A DNA stretch of 64,000 nucleotides, taken from the NCBI RefSeq assembly GCF_003667575.1, contig NZ_RCUY01000005.1, forward strand, positions 124,001 through 188,000. Reading direction: 5' to 3'. The translations under genes and the position numbers were made by a program. Of this stretch, positions 42,828-51,632 are shown in pieces (position 1 is the first letter of the stretch; each line of letters starts with the position of its first letter). The notes under the pieces were generated by a model. The model saw only the letters and a list, made by a program, of their open reading frames with translations, made no database searches and was not told where the DNA came from. The stretch comes from Mycetocola lacteus. GTDB lineage: Bacteria > Actinomycetota > Actinomycetes > Actinomycetales > Microbacteriaceae.

Positions 42828-45800
42828 TCATCCCTCCGCGTATTCGATCCGGCTGGGCCCGGCACCACTCGCGTGCACGGTAAGCCTGGCGGGAATCCGC
42901 TCCTGCATGGCCGGGACGTGACTGATGACGCCGACGGTGCGACCGCCGGCCCGCAGACCGTCCAGCGTGGCCATCGCGGTGTCCAGGGTCTCCGCATCCA
43001 GGGATCCGAAGCCCTCATCGATAAACAGCGTGTCCAGCGTGATGTCGCCCGCACGCTGGGTCACCACCTCGGCCAGTCCCAGCGCAAGTGCCAGGGAGGC
43101 GAGGAAGGATTCCCCGCCCGACAGCGACTGGGTTGCCCGAGCGACTCCCGTAAATCCGTCAAAAATATTCAGGCCGAGGCCCGACTGGCCCCGTCCGTGC
43201 TGCACGGTATCGTCGTGTTCGAGGTGGAACCGTCCGCCACTCATCTCGGCCAGACGCAGGTTTGCCGCCCGCACGATCTCCTCCAGCTCGGCGGCGAGGA
43301 CAAAGCTTTCCAGCCTCATGCGACGGGCGTTATTCTCCCCGCCGCGGAGCACCGTGGCCAGGGCGCGCAGCCGCTCGAAAGTGGTGAGCTCCTCGGCGAT
43401 GTCGGCCTGAGCATCGGCCAGCGAGGTGAGGAGGGTGTCCAGATCCCGGTGCCGGCTGCGCTGATCGTGATGCGCACTCGCGGCGGTGTCACGGTCCAGA
43501 CCGGCGCGGTGCTCAGCTTCGCGTGCCTCGCCCGGGTCCACCGGCTCGGCGGGCAGATCCACGAGGTCGGGGGACTCGATCCGGCCGGACACCGCTGCCA
43601 GGGCGGTGTCATGGGCCGAGACTCGGGCGCGAATCTGCTCGCGGTCCGCGCGACGGGCGGCCGCCCAGTCCTCCTCGCGGGCGAACCCGTTGGCCGCGAG
43701 CGCCAGGTCTCGCTCCTCCCGCGCGGTCTCTACGGCCGCCTGGAGCCGGACCCGGTCGCCCATGATCCGGGCACGATCGCGGGCCAAATCCCGCGCGCGC
43801 GTCACCGCCTCGATGGCCGCGGGGAGATCCGGATAGCCGACGTGGGCGAGGGCCAGGCGTCGGGACAGGTCCTCCGCCGCCTGATGCGCGCTCACCCGCG
43901 CCGACGCGGCCGCCGCCAGGGCGTCCCGACCCTCGGCGATCACCGCATCAGCCCGATTCTGCTCGGCTTCCAGGGCCTCAATTTCGGTCTCCCGCGCGGG
44001 CAGATCCCGGGCCGCCTGCTCGGCCTCGGACCGTATGCGGGTGGCCTCGGCCAGATCGGCGACCAGCGCGTGCCGCGCGGCCTCAAGATCCTCGGGCACG
44101 TCGGCCGAACCGAAGGCACGGGCACTCAGCGCCGAACGGTTCTGCGCCAGTTCCCCCAGGGTTGAGGTCGCGGCGGCGAGCGCGCGGGCGGCCTCGGCGA
44201 CCCGCGCCTCGGCGGCGGTCACGTCCTCCTCCCCCACGGCGTCCGCCGAGACTTCGGCCGGATGCGGATGGGTGGTGCTTCCGCAGACGGCACAGGGCTC
44301 GCCGGATTCCAACTCGGCCGCCAGCTCCCCGGCGAAACCGGCCAGGCGACGCCGGAGCACCGCGCGCTGATGCGCGGCCGCCGCCTGCTGGGACGTCTCG
44401 GCCTGCGCGGCAACCTCTCGGGCCGATGAGAGCCGTGGACCGAGGGCAATAAGGGCGCTCAGCGCCTCGGCCCGAGCACTCAGAGACTGTGTCTCCCCCA
44501 ACAGCGAATCCAGGCGTGCGGCTCGCGCGGCGGTCTCGTTACGGGTCTCGCGCGCCCGGGCGAGGTCGGCGGGCAGTGCCGCTCCCCGCTCCTGGGCGCG
44601 GATCAGCGCACTCGCTGCGGCCTCCTCCTCTTTCGTTCGGGTGGCGACCCGGGCGTTCAGGGTGGGCAGCTCGCGGCCCGCCTTCGCTTCGGCTTCCAGC
44701 CGCCCCAGATGGCGGGTGCGGCGCTCGGCGATCGCGGTCAGGGCATCTTCGGGGGTCGCGGGATCGGCAACCAGGCTGAGGTCCGCGGATTCCGTCTGCG
44801 CGGTGTCGGTGTCCTCGGCGGTCGTGTCCACAGGTTTCGCGGCTTCCGCCGCGCGGATCAGCGCGGTGTGGGTGTCCTCGATCGCCGCGCGGGCATCCCG
44901 AGCAGCTTCCAGACGCTGCACCAGGGGCTCAACCTGCGCCGCCCGATCGGCGGCCTCCAGGGTTACCCGGTCGCCGTCGATCTCGGCCGAACGCTCCCCC
45001 AGCGCGGCAAACTCGGCGCGCGCGGCCGTCAGCCGGCGCTGCCGGTCGGCCAACGCCTCGCGCTCTCGCAGCGCCTCCCGCGCCTCCTGCTGGCGGGCAT
45101 CGGCCACACCCAGCGCACTCTCGGTGCGGGCGACTTCCGCCGCCGACACCTCCCGTGCCCGCGCAAACCAGTCGGCATCGGGAACCGCGGGCATCGGGGG
45201 CAGCGTGAAGGAGTCGGCGGGCTGTCCGGGGCCGAGCGCCGAGCCCTGCACGGAGGCGTCACCAAGGTTGTCCGCGGAGCCCTCCCCGGAGTCGTCCGCG
45301 GAGGATTGGGCGGGAAGCACCTCCCCGACCCGCACGGCCAGCGCCTCGGCGGCCGACTTGCGGGAGGAAAGCTCGCCCTCGGCCTCCCGCATGCGCTCAA
45401 AGATGTCCCGCTCATAGTGTTCAAACCGAGCGGTTCCAAACAGCGTCCGCAGCAGTTCCAGTCGCTCGGAACTCTGGGCACGGAGAAACTCGCCAAACCG
45501 GTTCTGGGCAAGCAGGATCACCTGCAGGAACTGTTCGCGCCGCAATTTCACAATCTCGGCCAGCTCCTTGCCCACCTCGCGCGGCTGAGCAAAGAGGACC
45601 TCCCAGCCGTCGGGTCGAAGAATCGCCAGCTCCGCCGTGGGCTTTTGCATGGTGGTTCCGGCACCGCGCGACTTGGGCCGCTCATACCCCGGCGAGCGCC
45701 GCACCCGATACCGCTCACCCCCGGTGCTGAACTCCAGTTCCACCAGCGTGGGATCCCCGGGGCCGCAGTGGTCGCTGCGCAGCCTTCCCGGCGTGCCGTC

Positions 45801-45977
45801 GTAGCGCGGGGCACCGTCGTACAGCGCGAAACAGATCGCGTCCAGGATGCTGGACTTCCCGGCCCCGGTCTTCCCGGCGATCAGGAATAGCCCCTCGGCG
45901 GCAAACGCGTCAAAGTCGACCTCCTGGGTGTCCAGGAACGGCCCAAAACCCGCGATGCTCAGACGATGAATCCTCAT
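42828..45977 (-). CDS. sbcC: Exonuclease subunit SbcC
   Basis: Rad50-like SMC ATPase that with SbcD cleaves hairpins and processes double-strand ends. N-terminal Walker A AGKTGAGKSSILDAICFALY, long Ala/Arg/Glu coiled coils, central zinc hook GEPCAVCGSTTHPHP (about 556-570), C-terminal signature SLSGGESFLASLALALG and Walker B LDTLFIDEGFGSLDAETLD. 1049 residues, normal. Starts 38 bases after sbcD, so co-transcribed. Confidence 0.95.
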   Translation of the reverse strand: MRIHRLSIAGFGPFLDTQEVDFDAFAAEGLFLIAGKTGAGKSSILDAICFALYDGAPRYDGTPGRLRSDHCGPGDPTLVELEFSTGGERYRVRRSPGYERPKSRGAGTTMQKPTAELAILRPDGWEVLFAQPREVGKELAEIVKLRREQFLQVILLAQNRFGEFLRAQSSERLELLRTLFGTARFEHYERDIFERMREAEGELSSRKSAAEALAVRVGEVLPAQSSADDSGEGSADNLGDASVQGSALGPGQPADSFTLPPMPAVPDADWFARAREVSAAEVARTESALGVADARQQEAREALREREALADRQRRLTAARAEFAALGERSAEIDGDRVTLEAADRAAQVEPLVQRLEAARDARAAIEDTHTALIRAAEAAKPVDTTAEDTDTAQTESADLSLVADPATPEDALTAIAERRTRHLGRLEAEAKAGRELPTLNARVATRTKEEEAAASALIRAQERGAALPADLARARETRNETAARAARLDSLLGETQSLSARAEALSALIALGPRLSSAREVAAQAETSQQAAAAHQRAVLRRRLAGFAGELAAELESGEPCAVCGSTTHPHPAEVSADAVGEEDVTAAEARVAEAARALAAATSTLGELAQNRSALSARAFGSADVPEDLEAARHALVADLAEATRIRSEAEQAARDLPARETEIEALEAEQNRADAVIAEGRDALAAAASARVSAHQAAEDLSRRLALAHVGYPDLPAAIEAVTRARDLARDRARIMGDRVRLQAAVETAREERDLALAANGFAREEDWAAARRADREQIRARVSAHDTALAAVSGRIESPDLVDLPAEPVDPGEAREAEHRAGLDRDTAASAHHDQRSRHRDLDTLLTSLADAQADIAEELTTFERLRALATVLRGGENNARRMRLESFVLAAELEEIVRAANLRLAEMSGGRFHLEHDDTVQHGRGQSGLGLNIFDGFTGVARATQSLSGGESFLASLALALGLAEVVTQRAGDITLDTLFIDEGFGSLDAETLDTAMATLDGLRAGGRTVGVISHVPAMQERIPARLTVHASGAGPSRIEYAEG

Positions 45978-46014
45978 GCCGCACTCTCCTGCACTCTCGT
46001 TTTCATCGGGTCAA

Positions 46015-47166
46015 TCATGAGCGCTCTCGGCGCTGTTCGGCACGGATCAGATCGGCGATCAGCGCCCGCTCGTCGGCGTCTGGCCCCACCCCCTCGCGCA
46101 CGAGTTCCAGGAACCCGGCAATGATCTCATCGTCCCCACGCTCGCGCACCCGGGTCGCATAGCTTGTGGAGGTATCCACGGCGACGGTGTCCGGCGCATG
46201 CTCCAGGGTAAGCGCGAACGGGAATCGTTCCTGCAATCTGCGCATCGGATCCAGCGGACGCACCGGATCGGTCAGGATCGCGGCCACCCAGTGCTCGCGT
46301 AGCGCCTCATGGGCCGGCTCGGCGAGGATTTCCTCGAGGGTGCCGCGCAGCACGGCCAGCGGGCGCGGAATCGGGAGGTCCACCCAGCGCACCTCGGAGA
46401 GGCCGGCGCCGTCCAGATCCACGATCCACCCACCGCGGGGCTTATTCACCTCGGAAAAGGAATAGTGCAGCGGGGCCCCGCTGTAGCGAATGTGCTCGCG
46501 CAGGGTGGCTCGGCCGTGAATATGACCCAGGGCGGCATAGTCCACCCCGTCAAACACATCCAGCGGGACCGAGTCGATGCCGCCCGCGGTGATGTCGCGT
46601 TCCCCGTCTCCCCCGCTGGCCCCGGAGGCAAAGCAGTGGGCGGCAATCACCGTGCGGGTCGGCGGCCGGGTGGCGATATCCGCCCGGATGCGATCCATCG
46701 CAAACCGCATGGTTTTTTCCTGCCCGCGCAGATCGGCATCGGGATAGCGGTAGCGCAGCAGCGCGGGTTCCAGATAGGGAATGCCGTAGATCAGGACCGG
46801 TCCATACTCATCGGTCAGTTCGATCGGCACATCCAGCGTCTCGGGATCGGTGCATACATACACCCCGGCAGTCGCCGCAAACTCGGCCAGGAATCCCAGC
46901 CGCTGGGCCGAATCATGATTACCCGAGGTGAGCACAATGCGCACCCCGGTGCGGTGCAGGTCACGCAGGACATTCCCGAGCACCGTATAGGCGGCAGCCG
47001 AGGGGGTCCCGGTGTCAAAAATGTCTCCGGAGACCACCATCACATCGACCCGCTCCTCGGTCACGATCCGGGTAAACTCCCCCAGCACGGCCTCCAGATT
47101 GGCCAGCGTGCTGGCCCCGTGGAAGCTGCGCCCGACGTGCCAGTCGGAGGTGTGCAGTAGTCTCAT
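46015..47166 (-). CDS. sbcD: Exonuclease subunit SbcD
   Basis: Mre11-like metallophosphoesterase nuclease. From ATG 47166: MRLLHTSDWHVGRSFHG, VVSGDIFDTG, LTSGNHDSAQRLG, IAAHCFASG, ALGHIHGRATL, covering the phosphoesterase motifs. 383 residues. The frame is open for about 300 codons upstream but there is antisense to the MFS gene and not family-like. First gene of the sbcD-sbcC pair, divergent from the MFS exporter. Confidence 0.95.
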   Translation of the reverse strand: MRLLHTSDWHVGRSFHGASTLANLEAVLGEFTRIVTEERVDVMVVSGDIFDTGTPSAAAYTVLGNVLRDLHRTGVRIVLTSGNHDSAQRLGFLAEFAATAGVYVCTDPETLDVPIELTDEYGPVLIYGIPYLEPALLRYRYPDADLRGQEKTMRFAMDRIRADIATRPPTRTVIAAHCFASGASGGDGERDITAGGIDSVPLDVFDGVDYAALGHIHGRATLREHIRYSGAPLHYSFSEVNKPRGGWIVDLDGAGLSEVRWVDLPIPRPLAVLRGTLEEILAEPAHEALREHWVAAILTDPVRPLDPMRRLQERFPFALTLEHAPDTVAVDTSTSYATRVRERGDDEIIAGFLELVREGVGPDADERALIADLIRAEQRRERS

Positions 47167-47317
47167 ACCCTTACGATACCGAGCCCGACGCACCGCATGC
47201 CCGGCTCGCCACACCAAAAAGTTCACCCCCGCTTTACCCTTTTGCGGAATGAACCCACGGGCAACGCCGTTAGCTCTCTGTACGTTATCCCTGAATGTCC
47301 CCAGAGGAAGAGTCTTT

Positions 47318-48787
47318 TTGTCATCTGTTACCACCACACCCGTCTCCGACGAGGTCGCAACCACCCGACGCAATAATCGGGTCATCGGCTTGCTGATCGC
47401 CGCCGCGTTTGTGGTGATTCTGAACGAGACCATCATGAGCGTGGCACTGCCCTCACTCACCCATGATCTCGAAATCACCATTGCCGCAGCCCAGTGGCTC
47501 ACCACCGGCTTCCTGCTCACCATGGCCGTGGTCATCCCGATTACCGGGTTCCTGCTGCAGCGTTTTAATACCCGCCCCATCTTCATCGCCGCGATGGGAC
47601 TGTTCTCCCTCGGCACCCTGATCGCCGCGGTGGCACCCGGATTTGTGCTGCTTCTGCTGGGCCGCATCGTCCAGGCCAGCGGCACGGCCATCATGATGCC
47701 GCTGCTGATGACCACCCTGATGACCCTCGTCCCCGCCGAAAAACGCGGCCGGATGATGGGTTCGGTGTCCATCGTCATCTCGGTGGCCCCCGCCATCGGC
47801 CCCACCATTTCGGGCCTGATCCTGCACTCGCTGGGGTGGCGCTGGATGTTTGGTCTGGTGCTCCCGATCGCGATCATCATGCTGATCATCGGCATCCGCA
47901 GCATCTCCAACGTCACCGAACCGCGCGTGGTTCCGCTGGATGTTTTCAGTGTGATCCTCTCCGCCCTCGGTTTTGGTGGACTCATCTTCGGAATCAGCCG
48001 TATCTCCGAGGAAAGCACCGACGGTGGCGTCACGCTGATCGTCTCCCTGGTTGTGGGTGCCCTGAGTCTCGCAGCCTTCATCATTCGTCAGATCCTGCTG
48101 TCGCGTCGTGACCGTGCGCTGCTGGACCTGCGTACCTTCCAGTCGCCGACCTTCACCGCCGGCATCCTGATGATGGTTGTGGCCATGGCCGCGCTGTTTG
48201 GCACGATCATCCTGTTGCCGATCTACCTGACCAATGTGATGGGTCGCGACACCATCGAGATCGGGTTGTTCATGCTCCCCGGCGGGCTGGTCATGGGCCT
48301 GATGGCACCGTTTGTGGGCCGCCTGTTTGACCGGGTGGGTCCGCGTCCGCTGATGATCCCGGGCTCGATTATCGTCGCCGGTTCTCTGTGGTTCCTGGCC
48401 ACCGTGGGCACCGCCGCCGGCAGCTCGATCTGGGTTCTGCTGGGCACCCACATCGTGATGAGCTTCGGCCTAGCGCTGCTGTTCACCCCGCTGTTCACAG
48501 TGAGCCTGGGTGCGGTTCGTCCCGCACTCTACTCCCACGCCAGTGCGATCGTGGGCACCGTGCAGCAGGTCGCCGGGGCCATCGGCACGGCCCTGTTTAT
48601 CACCATCCTGTCGGTTCAGAGCCAGGCGTTGCTGGCCGGCGGCGCCACCGCCGGTGCGGCGGTCGCCGGTGGTGTGTCCCAGGCATTCCTGGTGGGTGCC
48701 TGCATCGCCACCGCGCTGATTGTGATCGCCCCCTTCATCGGTAAGCCCGCGGATATGCCCGAGGGCGGGGCTCCGATGGGCCACTAA
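47318..48787 (+). CDS. MFS drug exporter, DHA2 (EmrB/QacA) family
   Basis: 489 residues with about fourteen membrane helices. Motif A-like and motif C-like regions: LNETIMSVALPSLTHDL, AAQWLTTGFLLTMAVVIPI, and VSIVISVAPAIGPTISGLI (proton-antiporter motif C). The TTG at 47318 is chosen: AGAGGAAG ends seven bases before it and the protein then starts MSSVTTTPVSDE. Homologues in actinobacteria export dyes or antibiotics; substrate unknown here. Confidence 0.9.
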   Translation: MSSVTTTPVSDEVATTRRNNRVIGLLIAAAFVVILNETIMSVALPSLTHDLEITIAAAQWLTTGFLLTMAVVIPITGFLLQRFNTRPIFIAAMGLFSLGTLIAAVAPGFVLLLLGRIVQASGTAIMMPLLMTTLMTLVPAEKRGRMMGSVSIVISVAPAIGPTISGLILHSLGWRWMFGLVLPIAIIMLIIGIRSISNVTEPRVVPLDVFSVILSALGFGGLIFGISRISEESTDGGVTLIVSLVVGALSLAAFIIRQILLSRRDRALLDLRTFQSPTFTAGILMMVVAMAALFGTIILLPIYLTNVMGRDTIEIGLFMLPGGLVMGLMAPFVGRLFDRVGPRPLMIPGSIIVAGSLWFLATVGTAAGSSIWVLLGTHIVMSFGLALLFTPLFTVSLGAVRPALYSHASAIVGTVQQVAGAIGTALFITILSVQSQALLAGGATAGAAVAGGVSQAFLVGACIATALIVIAPFIGKPADMPEGGAPMGH

Positions 48788-48805
48788 CCCCGTCGCCGAT
48801 CTCAC

Positions 48806-48854
48806 ACACGCATCGCGTGGACATCTCAGATGTCCACGCGATGCGTGTTTTTTG
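48806..48854 (+). terminator. Rho-independent terminator of the MFS gene
   Basis: ACACGCATCGCGTGGACAT / ATGTCCACGCGATGCGTGT stem, loop CTCAG, followed by TTTTTT. Confidence 0.92.
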
Positions 48855-48963
48855 GCTCGTTTCCGAACACATCGGCCGCACCCGGTCGGACTGAATAACA
48901 CGCGCAGGGGCGTTGTCTGCGAGACTTATCCTCTTCGTATTCATTCATCGCTTGGAAACATCT

Positions 48964-50490
48964 GTGAGTTCTACACCCCGTCCCACCCTCGGCCTGGCCG
49001 CTCAGCTGACCCGCCGCCGACCCATCGACGTCCCGCTCACGGATGGATCCCAGCCCGCCCTGCGCCGCAGTCTCGGCCTCTGGCAGCTCACCATGATCAG
49101 CATCGGTGCGACCCTGGGAACCGGGGTCTTTGTGGTGCTGGGGACCGCCGTGCCGATGGCCGGTCCCGCCGTCTGGATCGCCTTCATCGTGGCCGGAATC
49201 ACCGCGATGCTCTCCGCCCTGTCCTATGCCGAGATGGCCGGCAGCGTCCCGGTTTCCGGATCCAGCTACTCCTACGCCTACGCGACGCTGGGTGAGGGGC
49301 TCGCCTGGGTCTGTGGCTGGTGTCTGATTCTTGAATATGCGGTCTCGGTGGCCGCGGTGGCCGTCGGCGCGGGCGAATACGTGAACGACGCGCTGGGTGT
49401 GTTCGGGCTTGAACTTCCCCGCGAGCTGGTGGCCGGGCCCGATGCCGGTGGCATCGTCAACCTGCCCGCGGCCGCGCTGGTGTTGATCGCGATGTTCCTG
49501 CTCGTGCGCGGCACCAGCGAATCGATCACCGTCAACACCATCATGGTGATCCTCAAGATTGCCACCATGCTGCTGTTCATCGTGATCGCATTCACCGCAT
49601 TCCAGGCCGGAAACCTCGAGCCGCTGGCCCCGATGGGGACCGCGGGCATCGCCGCCGCGGCCTCGCGCCTGTTCTTCTCCTATATCGGCTTTGATGCGGC
49701 CTCCACCGCGGGCGAGGAGGCGCTCAATCCGCGCCGGGATCTGCCCCGGGCGATCCTGCTCTCCCTCGGAATCGTCACCGTGATCTACATCCTGGTGGCC
49801 ATCGCCGCCCTCGGTGCCCACCCCTGGACCGAGTTCACCGAGAACGGCCCCACGCTCGCGGCCATTCTGGATGAGATCACCCACACCCCCTGGATCACCC
49901 TGGTCATGGCCATCGGTGCGGTTATCGCCATCGCCAGCGTGGTGCTCACGGTGCTCTACGGTCAGACGCGAATCCTGATGAGTATGTCCCGGGATGGCAT
50001 GGTGCCCCGGGTGTTCCAGCGCATCTCCGCCAAGAGCCACACCCCGGTGGCCGGCACGCTGATCATCGGGATCGCCGTCGCGATCACCGCCGCACTGATT
50101 CCACTGGGTGAGCTCGCCGACGCCACCAGCATCGGGACGCTCTTCGCCTTTGCCCTGGTCAACCTCGCGGTGATCTACCTGCGCCGCACCCGCCCCACCG
50201 CGCCACGCGCCTTCCGGGTTCCGCTCTACCCGGTGGTCCCCATCCTGGGGTTCCTGTGCTGTGTGGGGCTGATGGTGAGCCTGGGTAGCAACACCTGGAT
50301 CGTCTTTGTGATCTGGATGATCATCGGCGTGATCTGGTACCTGGTGTATTCCCGCTCGCACTCGGTCGTGGGCGCACTGAGCGCCGACGAGTATGAGCAG
50401 GCGCACGCCGCCGGGCTGGCACACGCCGAGCGCCTCGCCCGTGAGGACGATAATCCGAATGCAGAATCGGAGCGCGACTCCCGTTCCTAG
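48964..50490 (+). CDS. APC-family amino acid permease (cationic amino acid type)
   Basis: 508 residues, about twelve to fourteen helices. N terminus SLGLWQLTMISIGATLGTGV (first APC helix with the GTG break), YAEMAGSVPVSGSSYSYAYA, FFSYIGFDAASTAGEEALNP, typical of the CAT branch (YfnA-like). The GTG at 48964 follows TTGGAAA at good distance; the frame is open to 48913. C-terminal tail rich in Glu, Asp, Ser and Arg. Amino acid specificity not determined. Confidence 0.9.
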   Translation: MSSTPRPTLGLAAQLTRRRPIDVPLTDGSQPALRRSLGLWQLTMISIGATLGTGVFVVLGTAVPMAGPAVWIAFIVAGITAMLSALSYAEMAGSVPVSGSSYSYAYATLGEGLAWVCGWCLILEYAVSVAAVAVGAGEYVNDALGVFGLELPRELVAGPDAGGIVNLPAAALVLIAMFLLVRGTSESITVNTIMVILKIATMLLFIVIAFTAFQAGNLEPLAPMGTAGIAAAASRLFFSYIGFDAASTAGEEALNPRRDLPRAILLSLGIVTVIYILVAIAALGAHPWTEFTENGPTLAAILDEITHTPWITLVMAIGAVIAIASVVLTVLYGQTRILMSMSRDGMVPRVFQRISAKSHTPVAGTLIIGIAVAITAALIPLGELADATSIGTLFAFALVNLAVIYLRRTRPTAPRAFRVPLYPVVPILGFLCCVGLMVSLGSNTWIVFVIWMIIGVIWYLVYSRSHSVVGALSADEYEQAHAAGLAHAERLAREDDNPNAESERDSRS

Positions 50491-50691
50491 AAGTTGCCCA
50501 CAGCCTCAAAGAGGCGCAACGTTCTCCACAATTTGAAACCCTCGACGGCGTCAAATCCGTACCCCTGATGGACTGAGAAACCAACCAATCAGATCCAGGG
50601 AAGGCTCCGAACGGCGACGTCACACGCGTCGGCTCGCGCATACCACTCGCATCCGTGCACCGGTGCCTCCCCCAGAAGCAGGGAGCACGCC

Positions 50692-51555
50692 ATGAAACCC
50701 ACACCCGCTGATCGCGGTCACCCCGGGGCACCGGCCTCGGAATCTGTGCCCACGGGGCCTCCGCAAGCGGTGCCGAGGGCGGGGGCGGCAGCACATGTCG
50801 CCGGGATTGGGACGCATGCCGAGCTCACCGATCTCCCCGACAGCACGGTTCTCCACCGGTTGATCCGCGATGTGCGGTTTCGGGAGCGCTCGCGCTCCCC
50901 CGTGCGATTCCCGCCGGCCGAGCCAGCCCCGCCGGGTCCGCTGCCGGTGGGTTTTGCCGGAGCTCAGGGATCGACACTCCCGCGTATACCCACGGCCATT
51001 AGCTCACGGGCTGCGCATCCCGCGCGGGCCCGCCAGGGGACGGTTTTGGACGCATACGAGGCCTCGCTCCCATCGCCCTGGGGAACCCTAACCGTGCTCG
51101 CCTCGGCCGCCGGGGTGGTACGACTTACCTTCGCCGAAGCCGGCGGCACCAGCGGTGCGCTCGCTCACCTGGCGGCGGGTCTGCGTATCGCGCCCGAGCG
51201 CTCGCGTGCCCACGTTGGACTAGCACTCGAACAACTACGCGAGTACATCGCGCATCAGCGGCGGCGTTTCGATCTCCCGATCGATCTCGGGCCGTTTGGG
51301 CTTTACCATCGAGAGGTACTCGGGTTTCTCCCTCGATTACGTTACGGCCACACGGTCAGCTACGGCGAGGTGGCCTCGGCAACCGGGCGCCCGCTGGCCA
51401 TGCGCGCGGTCGGCGCCGCGTGTGCCCTCAACCCGGTGCCGATCATCTTTCCCTGCCATCGGGTTATCCACGCCGATGGGAGCCTGGGCGGCCATATTGC
51501 CGGGACCTGGGTCAAACATGCCCTCCTCACGCATGAGGGGGTGTTTGACGAATGA
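50692..51555 (+). CDS. ogt: Methylated-DNA--protein-cysteine methyltransferase with N-terminal extension
   Basis: Suicidal DNA repair protein that moves alkyl groups from O6-alkylguanine to its own cysteine. Core visible from about residue 122: SLPSPWGTLTVLASAAGVVR, RHREVL-like YHREVLGFLPRLRYGHTVSY, RAVGAACALNPVPIIFPCHR (acceptor Cys near 254), VIHADGSLGGHIAG. The 287 residues exceed the usual ~170; the first ~120 are Pro/Ala/Arg-rich and probably disordered. ATG behind GGGAG, so the extension is probably real, though internal initiation cannot be excluded. Confidence 0.9.
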   Translation: MKPTPADRGHPGAPASESVPTGPPQAVPRAGAAAHVAGIGTHAELTDLPDSTVLHRLIRDVRFRERSRSPVRFPPAEPAPPGPLPVGFAGAQGSTLPRIPTAISSRAAHPARARQGTVLDAYEASLPSPWGTLTVLASAAGVVRLTFAEAGGTSGALAHLAAGLRIAPERSRAHVGLALEQLREYIAHQRRRFDLPIDLGPFGLYHREVLGFLPRLRYGHTVSYGEVASATGRPLAMRAVGAACALNPVPIIFPCHRVIHADGSLGGHIAGTWVKHALLTHEGVFDE

Positions 51556-51632
51556 ACGGGCAGACGGCGAGGGGCCGCATGGTGTGCGAAACACACCATG
51601 CGGCCCCGGAAACACGAACCGTAGCCCGACTC

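Noticed and set aside
47167-48084. Upstream extension of the SbcD frame
   Set aside because: Antisense to the MFS exporter; SbcD proteins start at MRLLHTSDWH (47166).
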